From an uncultured Clostridia bacterium (GTDB taxonomy: Bacteria > Bacillota > Clostridia > TANB77 > CAG-508), in NCBI GenBank assembly GCA_944390285.1, contig CALXPN010000010.1:1-47553 (forward strand): a stretch of 47,553 bases of DNA. The letters are read 5' to 3'. Shown here piece after piece: positions 1 through 8,600 of this stretch. Position numbers and translations under genes: made by a program. Under the pieces are notes generated by a model, which searched no databases, was not told the DNA's origin, and worked only from the letters and a program-made list of their open reading frames with translations. The first letter of the stretch is position 1, and each line of letters begins with the position of its first letter.

Positions 1-1
1 G

Positions 2-55
2 ATATTAGATTTTGAGTTTTTAGATGAAAATGAAATTATTTTAAAAAAGTTATAA
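2..55 (+). CDS. Possible 3' end of a truncated gene
   Basis: From base 2 one frame stays open for 17 codons and ends in TAA at 53-55, reading ILDFEFLDENEIILKKL. The charged, leucine-rich ending looks like an ordinary protein C-terminus, but the piece is too short to assign a family. It lies on the + strand and would converge with the small - strand gene at 79-213. It could equally be a chance open frame. Confidence 0.3.
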   Translation: MLDFEFLDENEIILKKL

Positions 56-78
56 TTACATTTTCTTAAATTTCAACT

Positions 79-213
79 TTATTTGTACTTGTTTGCCATT
101 CCTTCATAGCACCTGTCTCTTGTTTCTGCCGCTTGTACAGTGGTAGTATTAATAATAGTGAATAATAGTAAAAATGACATTATTGATGTAATTAACCGAT
201 TAATAAACTTCAT
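79..213 (-). CDS. Small secreted peptide precursor, 44 aa
   Basis: The start ATG at 213 follows a near-perfect ribosome site (AAGGAGG, 7-8 bases upstream on the - strand), which is the main reason to believe this short frame. The peptide begins MKFINRLITS, has a hydrophobic core (about residues 11-21), and then TTTVQAAETR, which looks like a signal peptidase I site after VQA. Cleavage there would release about 16 residues ending YEGMANKYK with one cysteine. This fits a secreted microprotein or signalling peptide, but I recognise no family. No receptor, exporter or processing gene lies beside it. A 15-bp dyad at 324-338 lies upstream and may regulate it. Confidence 0.55.
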   Translation of the reverse strand: MKFINRLITSIMSFLLLFTIINTTTVQAAETRDRCYEGMANKYK

Positions 214-323
214 GTAAAATCCTCCTTGAATAAACCAATGCTTTTAATTATCTATATTTTCTGCAAATGCCGTTGAGATATTAAATTATTGTAATACTTC
301 TCTAGGCATAATGTCCAACTAAA

Positions 324-338
324 TTATGTCGAACATAA
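324..338. repeat. 15-bp dyad, possible operator
   Basis: Arms TTATGT and ACATAA are separated by CGA. The site lies in the 262-bp non-coding gap between the divergent small genes at 79-213 and 476-580, followed by an (AT)n run at about 352-369. Its position and symmetry suit a repressor site. It is not a full Firmicutes LexA box, because only half of the GAAC-N4-GTTC pattern is present. No other feature is evident in this gap besides the promoter at 413-441. Confidence 0.3.
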
Positions 339-412
339 ATATGATAATAACATATATATATATATATATCAAGAATATATAAAATTAAAATCAAAAATCC
401 CAATATTTTGTA

Positions 413-441
413 TTGAAAAAATGAATGTGTTGTGTTATAAC
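413..441 (+). promoter_or_regulatory. Sigma-A-type promoter for the small peptide and cdaA
   Basis: -35 TTGAAA (413-418), 17-bp spacer, -10 TATAAC (436-441). The transcript would start about 30 bases before the 34-residue membrane peptide and continue into cdaA. Confidence 0.6.
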
Positions 442-475
442 TATATGTATATAAAAAAAGAAAAGAGGAATACAA

Positions 476-580
476 ATGGATAAAAGAAAATTAGTTACGA
501 GAATAATAGCAGGATTAGCAATTTTATTAATGTTATTTTCTGTTTGTGGAACATTATTATTTTATTTATTAGCAATGTAA
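476..580 (+). CDS. 34-aa single-pass membrane peptide, Prli42/DUF4044-like
   Basis: The ATG at 476 follows AAGAGG with good spacing, and the frame ends at 578-580, 23 bases before cdaA, so the two are probably co-transcribed. The peptide starts MDKRKLVTRIIAGLAILLML and continues with a hydrophobic stretch to its C-terminus: a short basic head followed by one membrane helix. That layout resembles the small Firmicutes proteins called Prli42 (DUF4044), which anchor the stressosome in Listeria. The resemblance is by layout and general sequence character only. It could instead be a partner of the neighbouring membrane cyclase. Confidence 0.55.
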   Translation: MDKRKLVTRIIAGLAILLMLFSVCGTLLFYLLAM

Positions 581-603
581 TAAAATAAGATTGGAGATGA
601 GTA

Positions 604-1479
604 ATGATAACACAACCATTAGAAGTTTTTTTCGAAACTCAATTTTTAGATAATATCAAAAATTTATTTTCAAGTCCTTTAAATGTTATAACAACTGTTT
701 TAGATTTAGTAATAGTTATATTTTTAATATATAAAGCTTTCAAAATGCTTAAGGAAACAAGAGCATGGCAGTTATTGAAAGGTATAGCTGTTTTAATAGC
801 TATAACTCTAATAAGTGGATATTTGAATTTAACAATATTAAATTATATATTAACATCTGTTATGTCTTATGGTGTTATAATGCTTATTATAGTTTTTCAA
901 CCAGAACTTAGAAGAGCATTGGAACAGTTAGGAACAACTAATAGATTTAGTAGATTACTTGGAATAGATCAAGATTTAAATGCTAAGAAGAAGGAAAATA
1001 TATATAAAATTGCTATTGCAGCAGTTGAACTTTCAAAACAAAAAAAAGGTGCATTAATTGTTATAGAAAGAGAAATAAAAATACAAGATATTATTTCAAC
1101 AGGAATTTTAATGAATTCTGAAATATCACCACAATTATTAGTAAATATATTTGAACCTAAAACACCACTTCATGATGGAGCAGTAGTAATAAGTGATAAT
1201 AAAATTGCTGCAGCATCTTGTATGCTTCCTCTTGCTGATGATAAAGATATTGCAAGAGAATTAGGTACGAGACACAGAGCTGCCATAGGAATTTCTAAGG
1301 AATCAGATAGTATAGTAGTTGTTGTTTCAGAAGAAACTGGAAAGATGTCTATTGCTAAAGATGGTACTTTAATTGCAGATGTCAGAGAAGATGTTTTGAA
1401 AAAAATATTAATTAAAAATTTAATTACAGAACCGATACATACATCAAAAGTAAAAAAAGAAAAAAATGAAAATAAATAA
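604..1479 (+). CDS. cdaA: Diadenylate cyclase CdaA (c-di-AMP synthase)
   Basis: It makes cyclic di-AMP from two ATP at the cell membrane; c-di-AMP controls potassium and osmotic balance and wall homeostasis in Firmicutes. About three membrane helices fill residues 30-100, followed by the DAC (DisA_N) domain. The catalytic DGA motif is at residues 191-193 (in LHDGAVVIS) and the RHR motif at 223-225 (in GTRHRAAIG), both intact. The 291-residue length is slightly above the usual 270-275, owing to a lysine-rich tail. The ATG at 604 has GGAG 7 bases upstream. The usual partner cdaR/ybbR and glmM do not follow; a terminator does, so here the cyclase sits with only the small membrane peptide upstream. 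Confidence 0.95.
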   Translation: MITQPLEVFFETQFLDNIKNLFSSPLNVITTVLDLVIVIFLIYKAFKMLKETRAWQLLKGIAVLIAITLISGYLNLTILNYILTSVMSYGVIMLIIVFQPELRRALEQLGTTNRFSRLLGIDQDLNAKKKENIYKIAIAAVELSKQKKGALIVIEREIKIQDIISTGILMNSEISPQLLVNIFEPKTPLHDGAVVISDNKIAAASCMLPLADDKDIARELGTRHRAAIGISKESDSIVVVVSEETGKMSIAKDGTLIADVREDVLKKILIKNLITEPIHTSKVKKEKNENK

Positions 1480-1484
1480 AAAAT

Positions 1485-1520
1485 AAAAAATGTAGGAATT
1501 TCATAATTTCTACATTTTTT
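1485..1520. terminator. Bidirectional terminator between cdaA and the HAD gene
   Basis: Hairpin with arms TGTAGGAATT and AATTTCTACA (one G-T pair), flanked by an A run on the left and a T run on the right, so it can end transcription on both strands. It sits between convergent genes. Confidence 0.75.
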
Positions 1521-2373
1521 ATTTTATAAATTTAAAAATAGCTTCTGCAAAAGCACCATTTGTTGCTGTAGAGTTTGTTACATATTTTGCTACATTTTTT
1601 AAATCATTGTAAGATTCATTTACTGCAACTCCAATTCCAGCATTTTGTATCATTTCTAAATCATTTACATTATCACCAACAGCTAAAATATCTTTTTTAT
1701 TTATATTTAAAAAATTAGCTAGATAAGTTAAAGCTTCATTTTTATTAACATTTATTGGTGAAATATTTAAATATTCGTAATCTTTATTTATAATGTTATC
1801 TCTATAAATTCCTCTTTTATTTATAAAAACAGAATCAATATCTTTATCTATATTTAAGAGTTTTTTAAAATTATTTAAAGAAGTAGTTTCTGTTGTTATA
1901 ACTATTGAAAGGGCATTTATATCATTTTTTTCAACATAATTTAAAATATTATTAACAATTTTAAATTTTAATGTATCATTAGCATATTGTGATTTTAAAA
2001 TATAATTTCTTAAATCCATATATTTTAGTTTTTCAGATATGATTTCTGTATCTGTATAAATATGTATATGAAAATTATAGCGTTTGGAAAGAGTGATAAT
2101 AAAAAGTAAATCTTTTTTAGGTATAGCTTTTCTAAAAATTTCTTCTCCAGTTTTTAAATCTATTATTTGAGTTCCATTTCCAAAAATTCCATATGTGGCA
2201 TGAAGTTCTTCACAGATTTTCTTAGAAACTGCATAAGATTTTCCTGTACATAGTGCAAAACATATATTTTTAGAACGAATCTTATTTACAGCTTCAAAAT
2301 TTTTGGCAGAAATATTATTATTTTTATCTATAATTGTACCATCAATGTCACTTGCAACTAATTTTATACTCAT
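1519..2373 (-). CDS. Cof-type HAD-IIB phosphatase
   Basis: A cytoplasmic haloacid-dehalogenase-fold phosphatase, probably acting on sugar phosphates or related small molecules; the substrate cannot be read from sequence. Motif I is DIDGTI near residues 9-14 with both aspartates. The late acidic motif is GDNVNDLEM near the C-terminus, with the conserved lysine upstream in the NKNEA stretch. The 284-residue length and large cap between the motifs fit the Cof/YidA group. It stands alone on the - strand, convergent with cdaA. The 2400-2424 palindrome lies just upstream of its start. Confidence 0.88.
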   Translation of the reverse strand: MSIKLVASDIDGTIIDKNNNISAKNFEAVNKIRSKNICFALCTGKSYAVSKKICEELHATYGIFGNGTQIIDLKTGEEIFRKAIPKKDLLFIITLSKRYNFHIHIYTDTEIISEKLKYMDLRNYILKSQYANDTLKFKIVNNILNYVEKNDINALSIVITTETTSLNNFKKLLNIDKDIDSVFINKRGIYRDNIINKDYEYLNISPINVNKNEALTYLANFLNINKKDILAVGDNVNDLEMIQNAGIGVAVNESYNDLKNVAKYVTNSTATNGAFAEAIFKFIK

Positions 2374-2399
2374 ATAAAAATCCTATTTTTCTCATCGTA

Positions 2400-2424
2400 T
2401 TTCATAAAACTTCATTTTATGAAA
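2400..2424. repeat. Perfect palindrome, possible operator or leader hairpin
   Basis: Ten-base arms TTTCATAAAA and TTTTATGAAA surround CTTCA. It lies 27 bases upstream of the HAD gene start, in the gap shared with truA. It could be a repressor site or a 5' hairpin of the HAD transcript. It has no T run on either side, which argues against a terminator. Confidence 0.35.
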
Positions 2425-2511
2425 GAATGTATTTTTTTCATTTGAATTTATTTAAAAAAATTCTATCATATAATTTTTATTTTGCCAAGATAAATATATA
2501 CATACTTTTTA

Positions 2512-2540
2512 TTGATAAATATTTGTAATTATGTTAATAT
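2512..2540 (+). promoter_or_regulatory. Promoter for truA
   Basis: -35 TTGATA (2512-2517), 17-bp spacer, -10 TAATAT (2535-2540), 30 bases before the truA start. Confidence 0.5.
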
Positions 2541-2570
2541 TAAATAAATTCATTTAAATTGGAGCTAAAA

Positions 2571-3305
2571 ATGAGAAATATAAAATTAATAATAGAATAT
2601 GATGGAAAAGGTTTTAATGGGTGGCAAAAACAACCTAATAAACTTAATATTCAAGGAGAGATAGAAAAAGCTATCTCAGAGATTACTGGTGAAGAAATTA
2701 GTTTGATTGCATCTGGTAGAACAGATGCGGGAGTGAATAGTTTAGGACAAACAGCAAATTTTAAAACTAATTCTAAGATTCCAGCAGATAAATTAGCATT
2801 TGCAATAAATGCAAAATTGAAAAAAAGTATAAGAATAAAAAGTGCAGAAGAAGTAGATGAAAGATTTCATAGTAGATATTCTGTGAAATCCAAAAAATAT
2901 AGATATACTATAAATGTTTCAACACATGGAAGTGCTATTTTTAGGGATATGGAATATCATTTTCCTTTCAAATTAAATGTAGAAAAAATGCAAAAATCAG
3001 CTCATTTTTTTGAGGGTGAACATGACTTTAAAGCATTTAAAGCCAGTGGTACAAGTAGTAAAAGTAGTGTAAGAACAATTTATAAAGCAGAAGTATATCA
3101 AAAAGAAGATAGAGTATATATAGAACTTACAGGAAATGGTTTTTTATATAATATGGTTAGAATAATTGCAGGAACTTTGTTAGATGTTGGCATGGAAAAG
3201 ATTGAGCCAGAAGAAGTGCTTAATATTATAGAAAGCAAAAACAGAATGAATGCAGGTAAGACTCTTCCTGCAAAAGGATTATGTTTAGTAGAAGTTACTT
3301 ATTAA
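2571..3305 (+). CDS. truA: tRNA pseudouridine(38-40) synthase TruA
   Basis: Converts uridines 38-40 in the tRNA anticodon arm to pseudouridine. The catalytic aspartate is D52 in the motif SGRTDAGVNSLGQ. The N-terminal RNA-binding motif is IEYDGKGFNGWQKQP, and the C-terminal half carries FLYNMVRIIAGTL, typical of the family. I placed the start at ATG 2571 because GGAG lies 6 bases upstream and the family begins with the strand leading to YDG; an in-frame TTG at 2559 has no ribosome site. Length is 244 residues, as expected. It is probably monocistronic or weakly linked to the next gene. Confidence 0.95.
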   Translation: MRNIKLIIEYDGKGFNGWQKQPNKLNIQGEIEKAISEITGEEISLIASGRTDAGVNSLGQTANFKTNSKIPADKLAFAINAKLKKSIRIKSAEEVDERFHSRYSVKSKKYRYTINVSTHGSAIFRDMEYHFPFKLNVEKMQKSAHFFEGEHDFKAFKASGTSSKSSVRTIYKAEVYQKEDRVYIELTGNGFLYNMVRIIAGTLLDVGMEKIEPEEVLNIIESKNRMNAGKTLPAKGLCLVEVTY

Positions 3306-3372
3306 TAATAAATCACATAAAATAAATAGCAGAATATTATATATAAATGAAAATTAATGGAGGTTTATTTAT

Positions 3373-3834
3373 ATGAATACTTTGCTATTTTTTTTCGCTA
3401 TACCAATAGCAATAATAATATTATCAAGTATTTTTCAAACAATTATAAAATGTCCAATAAAAATTGCAGGAATTGTATTTTCAGCTTTTTTAATTGTAGC
3501 ATTTGCTTTAACTGCAAATACTGAGGAATTATTAATAGCTACAATTATATATACAATAATTTCTTATATTTCAGCATATATAACTTGTATAATTATGAAT
3601 GGAAATTGGAATTTTAATTGTTGTGATAATACAACATGTTGTAGAGAAGATAACAACAATATACCTATTTGTGGAAATGGTTGTAGTAATATATATGAAA
3701 ATACTAATTTTTCGATTCCAACAAATTCTCAATTTACAAATAACTTAAGTAATAATTTAAATACAAATTTTACTGATAATTCAAATACTAATAATTTAAA
3801 TGAGACTAATTGTCCTTATAGAAGATATAGATAA
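3373..3834 (+). CDS. Small membrane protein with Cys/Asn-rich tail, DUF2651-like
   Basis: The first 75 residues hold about three hydrophobic helices with the pattern IIILSSIFQTIIKCP, resembling the small DUF2651 (YbeC-like) membrane proteins of Firmicutes. After residue 75 it changes to a hydrophilic tail rich in Asn, Thr and Cys (CC pairs in FNCCDNTTCCRED, later CGNGC). The tail is low-complexity and ends CPYRRYR. Seven or so clustered cysteines could bind a metal or form disulfides outside the cell. GGAGG sits 8 bases before the ATG. No function is known to me. Confidence 0.6.
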   Translation: MNTLLFFFAIPIAIIILSSIFQTIIKCPIKIAGIVFSAFLIVAFALTANTEELLIATIIYTIISYISAYITCIIMNGNWNFNCCDNTTCCREDNNNIPICGNGCSNIYENTNFSIPTNSQFTNNLSNNLNTNFTDNSNTNNLNETNCPYRRYR

Positions 3835-3877
3835 ATATTGAAAAAATGTAAAAAATAATGTTATAATTCTAAAAGAG

Positions 3878-4771
3878 GTGATAAAAATAAAAGTAGCAGT
3901 TATTTCAGATATACATGGAAATTGTGTTGCATTAAAAGAAGTACTAAAAGATGCAGAAAAAAAGAATGTAAATGAATATGTGTTTTTAGGAGATTTAGTA
4001 AATGATTTACCTTTTGGAAATGAAACACTAGAAATAGTAAGAAAATATAGTAATAAAATTTTAAAGGGAAATAAAGAACAATATTTAATTGAATATGAAC
4101 AAAATAATTATGATTGGAAAAATGTACAATTTAGAAATGTCAAATTCATGTACAATGAACTTACAGAAGAGAATAAAGATTTTATAAGAAAATTACCACA
4201 TAAACTCGAAATAGAATATGGTGGTGTAAAAATATTATTTGTTCATGGATCACCAAAATCTGTTGAAGAACAATTACATAGACAAAAAACAGATTTATTA
4301 GATAAATATACAAAAAATTTAGAAGATGATGCATTAGTTTTTGGACATACACATGAAAAAATGTGGTATGATTATATGAATAATAAACTAATATTAAATG
4401 CTGGTTGTTGTGGTGTTTCTCCACATTATAATGGAAAAGCAGAATATACAATATTAGATATAGAAAATAATAAAATAAAAAATATAGAACAAAATCTAAT
4501 ACATTATGATACAAATATAGTAAAACAAAAAATTATTGATAGTGGTATTTTGAAAGAGGATAAAGTTCTAATGAATTTAACTTTTTGTGCTATAACTGGC
4601 AAAGGAGAAATAAGATATAAATTTTTAAGAGAAGCAAAACAAATAATGAAAGAAAGAAATAAAAAACTCTCTAAAATTGATGAAAAAGGTATTTATTCTT
4701 ATTTTAAATTATATGATGATGATATTTGGTTAGGTCTTGCAGAAAAATATAAAGAGTATTTTGTGTTCTAA
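3878..4771 (+). CDS. Metallophosphoesterase of the YfcE type, with C-terminal extension
   Basis: A cytoplasmic calcineurin-like phosphodiesterase or phosphatase with two metals. Motifs run in order: DIHGN (metal 1), GDLVND (bridging Asp), GNKEQY in the GNHE position, FVHGSP, and FGHTHE. The core takes about 200 residues; the last 90 or so form an extra domain I do not recognise. The start is unusual. The only classic start codon is GTG 3878, but that GTG is itself part of the ribosome-site sequence GAGGTGAT (3875-3882) and has no site of its own. The family would be expected to begin MKVAVISDIHGN, which puts the start at ATA 3887, eight bases after GAGG. The reported start is the conservative GTG. 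Confidence 0.85.
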   Translation: MIKIKVAVISDIHGNCVALKEVLKDAEKKNVNEYVFLGDLVNDLPFGNETLEIVRKYSNKILKGNKEQYLIEYEQNNYDWKNVQFRNVKFMYNELTEENKDFIRKLPHKLEIEYGGVKILFVHGSPKSVEEQLHRQKTDLLDKYTKNLEDDALVFGHTHEKMWYDYMNNKLILNAGCCGVSPHYNGKAEYTILDIENNKIKNIEQNLIHYDTNIVKQKIIDSGILKEDKVLMNLTFCAITGKGEIRYKFLREAKQIMKERNKKLSKIDEKGIYSYFKLYDDDIWLGLAEKYKEYFVF

Positions 4772-4836
4772 AATACACAAATTGTATAAAAAATGTGGAT
4801 AAAACAATTATAAATAGTAGAAAAGGAATAAAAGTT

Positions 4837-5070
4837 ATGAGATTAGATAAATTTTTAAAATTGAGTAGAGTTATAAAAAGAAGAACAGTAGCGAATGAAG
4901 CAGCAGACAATGGAAGAATAAGTGTAAATGGAAAAATTGTAAAACCAAGTTATGAAGTAAAAGTTGGTGATATAATAGAAATAAAGTTTGGAGATAAAAT
5001 TTCAAGTTTTGAAATTTTAAAAATACCAAAAAATCAAGCTGATGTTCAAGATATAATAAAAATTTTATAA
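4837..5070 (+). CDS. rqcP: S4-domain protein RqcP (YabO/Hsp15 family)
   Basis: A small RNA-binding protein of the ribosome-associated quality-control pathway; with RqcH it supports tailing of nascent chains on stalled 50S subunits in Firmicutes. The S4 fold is clear: MRLDKFLKLSRVIKRRTVA, then NGRISVNGKIVKPSYEVKVG and GDIIEIKFG. Length is 77 residues, slightly shorter than the Bacillus protein. The start is ATG 4837 (MRLDKF), with AAAGGA upstream; the longer frame from 4795 adds an unrelated prefix. It follows the phosphoesterase by 65 bases and ends before a GC-rich hairpin. Confidence 0.88.
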   Translation: MRLDKFLKLSRVIKRRTVANEAADNGRISVNGKIVKPSYEVKVGDIIEIKFGDKISSFEILKIPKNQADVQDIIKIL

Positions 5071-5084
5071 ATAAAAAAGGAAAG

Positions 5085-5109
5085 CCCCCCTCTGGTAGCC
5101 AGAGGGGGG
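5085..5109 (-). terminator. GC-rich perfect hairpin, terminator of the - strand unit
   Basis: Eleven-base arms (CCCCCCTCTGG and its complement) close a three-base loop. Read on the - strand, the hairpin is followed by GCTTTCCTTTTTT, so it ends the transcript of the gene at 5213-5437. It may also stop rqcP transcripts, though the + side lacks a T run. Its all-GC arm is out of place in this AT-rich DNA. Confidence 0.75.
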
Positions 5110-5212
5110 TAGTGTCACGTACTCCTAACCCTTCAAAACAAGTGCAACTCCTTAATCCTAATACCACTCCGATAATTTATAATAATACAAAAAATGAGTA
5201 ATAAGTTAAGAA

Positions 5213-5437
5213 TCAGAAGACAGCACCTTTTTTGATTTTTAGTCGGCGACGTTTACGCCGCATCATCGCATTTACAAAATTATTAGTTTGTTCAAATTTG
5301 AACGTTGCTAAATAATTTTCTTTATAGCATGGCCGTTCTAATTCGATATGCTTGAATCGGGGTTCAAGTATATAATTGAATCGGATTACTATAAAGAGTA
5401 GTAAAGCAATTAATGCTAAAATAGCAAACGTCATCAT
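5213..5437 (-). CDS. Small single-pass membrane protein with basic C-terminus, orphan
   Basis: 74 residues: one membrane helix near the N-terminus (TFAILALIALLLFIVI), a polar middle, and a strongly basic end (MMRRKRRRLKIKK). The ATG at 5437 follows a full ribosome site, AAAGGAGGTG; the longer frame from 5521 reads through the leader structure and is rejected. Codon use is foreign: the basic tail uses CGG, CGT, CGC and CGA, while the neighbours use AGA almost exclusively. The unit has its own promoter (5536-5564), a folded leader (5444-5503), a roughly 100-base 3' region and a terminator (5085-5109). I know no family; a membrane-active or regulatory microprotein is possible. Confidence 0.65.
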   Translation of the reverse strand: MMTFAILALIALLLFIVIRFNYILEPRFKHIELERPCYKENYLATFKFEQTNNFVNAMMRRKRRRLKIKKGAVF

Positions 5438-5443
5438 ACGCGA

Positions 5444-5503
5444 GCACCTCCTTTCATATTGCTCATAAAACATTACTGCAAACATTACTGCTTTATGAGG
5501 TGC
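5444..5503 (-). promoter_or_regulatory. Leader with competing hairpins over the ribosome site
   Basis: On the - strand transcript, GCACCTC (5503-5497) is complementary to GAGGTGC in the ribosome site (5450-5444). The overlapping CTCATAAA (5499-5492) is complementary to TTTATGAG (5469-5462). Both pairings use the same CTC (5499-5497), so they compete at that point. Between them is a direct repeat (CATTACTGC on the + strand at 5471 and 5483). This arrangement could hide or expose the ribosome site of the small membrane protein. Pairing is seen; a switching role is inferred. Confidence 0.45.
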
Positions 5504-5535
5504 ACGGCATAAAGCCATCAATAACTACGAAAAAT

Positions 5536-5564
5536 AGTATACAACTTTTTTTAAATAAAGTCAA
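5536..5564 (-). promoter_or_regulatory. Promoter of the small membrane protein unit
   Basis: On the - strand: -35 TTGACT (5564-5559), 17-bp spacer, -10 TATACT (5541-5536). It is among the best promoters in the window and gives a leader of about 90 bases. Confidence 0.7.
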
Positions 5565-5602
5565 GAACTATGTAATAAATATTTATTACTATAAAGCTTA
5601 TA

Positions 5603-5631
5603 TTGATAAAAAATTTTAGATGTGATATATT
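5603..5631 (+). promoter_or_regulatory. Promoter for dnaE
   Basis: -35 TTGATA (5603-5608), 17-bp spacer, -10 TATATT (5626-5631), 31 bases before the dnaE start. Confidence 0.5.
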
Positions 5632-5662
5632 TTAGAAAAATATTTTAAAGGAAGTAGATAAT

Positions 5663-8600
5663 ATGCCAGATTTTGTTCATTTACATGTACATAGTGAATA
5701 TAGTTTATTAGATGGAATGTGTAGAATTAAAGATTTGCCTAAAAGGGCGAAAGAACTTGGGATGAAAGCAATAGCTATCACAGACCATGGAGTTATGTAT
5801 GGTGCAGTTAATTTTTATAAAGAATGTGTGAAAGAAGGAATAAAACCAATTATAGGTTGTGAAGTTTATGTTGCACCAAGAAGTAGATTTAATAAAGAAT
5901 CTGGCATAGATGATAATTATTCACATTTAATTTTACTGGCAAAAAATAAGATTGGATATCAAAATTTAATAAAATTAGTATCATTGAGTTTTATAGATGG
6001 ATATTATTATAAACCACGTATAGATTTGGAAATATTAGAAAAATATAGTGAAGGACTAATATGTTTAAGTGCTTGTTTAGCTGGTAGTGTAAATAAAGCA
6101 ATATTAAATGATGATATAGAAAAAGCGAAAGAAATAGCATTATGGCATAAAAAGATTTTTGGAGAAGACTATTATTTAGAAATTCAAAATAATGGTTTGC
6201 CTGAACAAGTAATGGTAAATCAAAAATTAATTACTTTATCTAGAGAGTTGAATATACCACTTGTGGCAACAAATGATGCTCATTATTTAAAAAAAGAAGA
6301 TAGTTATAATCATGAAATATTACTTTGTATACAGACTGCAAAAAAAATATATGATGAAGATAGAATGAGATTTGGAACAGATGAGTTTTATATAAAATCT
6401 CCAGAAGAAATGGAAGATTATTTTTCAGCTGTTCCAGAAGCAATTGAAAATACAGTAAAAATTGCAGATAAATGTAATTTTGAATTTGAATTTGGTGTTA
6501 CAAAACTTCCAAATTATGATGTTCCAAAAGAATTTAAAACACATGAAGAATATTTTAGGAAACTTACTTGGGATGGAATAGAAGTTAGATATGGTAAAAA
6601 TTATGATTCAAAAATAAAAGAAAGAACAGAATATGAACTTGGAATAATATCAAAAATGGGATATGTAGATTATTACTTAATAGTTTGGGATTATATACAT
6701 TATGCAAAATCTGTTGGTATACCAGTAGGACCTGGACGTGGATCAGGTGCTGGTTCAATAGTTGCATATGCAATAGGTATAACAGATATAGATCCACTTA
6801 AATATAATTTACTTTTTGAAAGATTCTTGAATCCAGAAAGAATAAGTATGCCTGATTTTGATGTTGATTTTTCAGATGAAAGAAGACAAGAAGTAATAGA
6901 TTATGTTTGCAGAAAATATGGAAAAGATCATGTATCACAAATAATAACATTTGGAACCTTGTCTGCCAAAAGTGTTATTCGTGATGTTGGAAGAGTTTTG
7001 GATGTGCCATATTCAGATGTTGATAAAATAGCTAAAATGATACCTTTTGAAATTCATATGACAATAGATAAGGCTTTAGAAGAAAATAGAGAATTAAAAG
7101 AGCAATATGAAAATGATGAAACTACAAAACAAATAATTGATATTGCAAAAGGACTTGAAGGAATGCCTAGAAATGCATCTACACATGCATGTGGTGTTGT
7201 AATTACAAAAGATCCAGTAGATACTTATGTACCACTTTGTACTAATGATGGTAACATAGTCGCACAATATACAATGGTTTTGTTAGAAGAATTAGGACTA
7301 TTAAAAATGGATTTTTTAGGACTAAGAACTTTAAGTGTTATTGCTAATTGTTTAGAACTTGTAAAACAAAATAGAGGAATAGATGTAAAATTTGATGACA
7401 AAATGGATGATCCAAAAGTATATAAATTATGGCAAGAAGGAAAGACTTTTGGAATATTTCAATTTGAAAGTGCTGGTATCACAGCATTTATGAAAGAATT
7501 AAAACCAGATTGCTTAGAAGATATAGTAGCAGGAGTTTCTTTATACAGACCAGGACCAATGGATCAAATACCAAGATATATAAAAGGAAAAATGAATCCA
7601 GGACATAATGAATATACACATCCTGCTCTAGAGCCAATATTAAATGTAACTTATGGTTGTATGGTATATCAAGAACAAGTTATGCAAATAGTTAGAGATT
7701 TAGCGGGATATTCTTTAGGAAGAGCAGATCTAGTAAGACGTGCAATGGGAAAGAAAAAGCTAGATGTTATGGAAAAAGAAAGACAAGTTTTTATAAATGG
7801 ACAAGTAGACGAAAATGGAAATGTAATTGTACCAGGGTGTGTAAGAAACGGAATTGATGCAGAATCTGCAAATAAAATATTTGATGAAATGGCAGAATTT
7901 GCTAAATATGCATTTAATAAATCTCACGCGGCAGCATATGCAGTAATATCTTATAGAACAGCATATTTAAAAGCATATTATAAAGAAGAACTTATGGCTG
8001 CTACTTTAAATAGTTTTTTAGGAAATCTTGATAAAATACCTGTATATATCCAAGATTGTAAGGAAATGGGAATTGATATTTTAAACCCTAGTATAAATCA
8101 AAGTAAAACTAAATTTACAGTTATTGGTAATAAAATAAGATTTGGACTTGGAAGTATAAAAAATGTTGGAGTAGCAGTAATAGACAGCATTGTTAAAGAA
8201 AGAGAAGAAAACGGTCTTTTTGAAAGTTTTACATCTTTTTGTGAAAGAATAAAAAATGAGTCTGTTAATAAAAAATGTATAGAAAGTTTAATAAAAGCAG
8301 GAGCATTTGATGAGTTTGGAAAAAATAGAGCTACACTACTTGCATCTTTTGAGGGAATTATAGATACTATAAATAATGAAGATAGAAATAAAATTGCAAA
8401 TCAAGTTTCAATGTTTGATTTAATGCAAGAAGAGGAAGAGAACATAGAAAATAAAAAGTATAATTTTATTGAAAAAGAAGAAATGCCTGAAAAAGAATTG
8501 CTAGCACTAGAAAAAGAAATGTTAGGAGTTTATATTTCTGGACATCCATTAGACAAATTAAGAAAACAAATAGAAAAACAAACAAATATATCAACATTAG

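Noticed and set aside
352..369. (AT)n run as a special element
   Set aside because: A simple dinucleotide repeat is expected in DNA this AT-rich. It has no associated motif.
2334..2528. 64-residue + strand frame between the HAD gene and truA
   Set aside because: It starts inside the HAD gene, has no ribosome site, covers the 2400-2424 palindrome and reads as translated AT-rich spacer.
4871..5167. 98-residue - strand open frame across rqcP and the GC-rich hairpin
   Set aside because: It runs antisense through a clear S4-domain gene and through the terminator stem. Its protein is low-complexity and it has no good start context.
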